Positions 64,000 to 64,000 of a stretch of 64,000 nucleotides of DNA are shown here, piece by piece (the first letter of the stretch is position 1; the number at the start of each line of letters is the position of its first letter). The stretch covers positions 124,001 through 188,000 of the forward strand of contig JAMYHL010000067.1 in the NCBI GenBank assembly GCA_025531455.1. Direction: 5' to 3'. Origin of the DNA: Apiotrichum sp. Y4204. Taxonomy: Eukaryota > Basidiomycota > Tremellomycetes > Trichosporonales > Trichosporonaceae. A model generated the notes under the pieces. It was not told where the DNA came from, ran no database searches, and saw only the letters and a program-made list of their open reading frames with translations. The position numbers and the translations under genes are program-made.

Positions 64000-64000
64000 G

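Noticed and set aside
1..64000. Transposon, viral or biosynthetic-cluster content
   Set aside because: No transposase, reverse transcriptase, terminal repeats, viral genes or co-located specialised-metabolism enzymes were recognised.

Overview
The window looks like nuclear chromosomal DNA of a basidiomycete yeast, most likely a Tremellomycete (Trichosporonales or Cryptococcus-like). The genes are GC-rich, tightly packed and intron-bearing. Many introns are only 34-50 nt long with CTRAY-type branch sites (CTGAC/CTAAC) next to a CAG acceptor. Protein signatures are fungal: class 2 DHODH, trifunctional HIS4, ERG2, a UCS myosin chaperone, SAGA Hfi1 and a DUF4246 protein. The genus is inferred from style and cannot be proved from this sequence. 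I resolved 27 protein-coding genes and one tRNA. Except for the hypothetical gene at 8647-11027, exon boundaries were fixed by reading-frame phase and canonical GT/AG signals; the product lengths quoted come from those splice models.

Layout. 1-830: 5' part of HFI1 (minus, cut by the left edge). 1321-3695: RRP43 (exosome) and ERG2 (sterol isomerase). 4411-4977: acyl-CoA-binding protein. 6563-7235: small B12D/NDUFA4-like mitochondrial protein. 8647-11027: unknown coiled-coil protein. 11219-13119: type-B carboxylesterase (minus). 14570-17046: RING-H2 protein. 17636-18762: pyridoxal reductase-like AKR. 19262-20102: GLTP (minus). 20474-22761: DHODH (minus). 23155-24419: membrane protein of unknown function. 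24625-26790: DUF4246 (minus). 28055-28845: secreted unknown protein (minus). 30046-31477: eIF2B delta. 31634-35977: large coiled-coil protein (minus). 36585-38831: UCS-domain chaperone. 39163-40545: RAI1/DXO decapping nuclease. 40785-41973: MsrA. 43928-46861: F-box/LRR protein. 47579-49612: aromatic/aminoadipate-type aminotransferase. 49915-50002: intron-containing tRNA-Val(AAC). 50142-52673: HIS4 (minus). 53105-54800: MAK11 (minus). 55238-56487: mitoribosomal mL44 (minus). 57478-58282: mitochondrial rhodanese. 59225-60671: CAK1/Csk1-like kinase (minus). 62550-63999: NSE4, the SMC5/6 kleisin, which ends just before the right edge.

Functionally this is a housekeeping neighbourhood: RNA decay and ribosome biogenesis (RRP43, RAI1, MAK11), amino-acid and nucleotide metabolism (HIS4, aminotransferase, DHODH), lipids and sterols (ERG2, ACBP, GLTP), mitochondria (mL44, rhodanese, B12D) and cell cycle or genome maintenance (kinase, NSE4, UCS chaperone). 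I see no gene cluster, transposon, CRISPR array or viral gene. The points most worth a second look are gene-structure oddities (a 2-nt internal exon, a 3-nt first coding exon, an 8-nt exon, a GC-AG intron and an AAG acceptor), an octamer repeat array in front of the aminotransferase, a repeat-bearing linker plus C-terminal extension in DHODH, a dioxygenase-like metal motif in the DUF4246 protein, and several unknown proteins.
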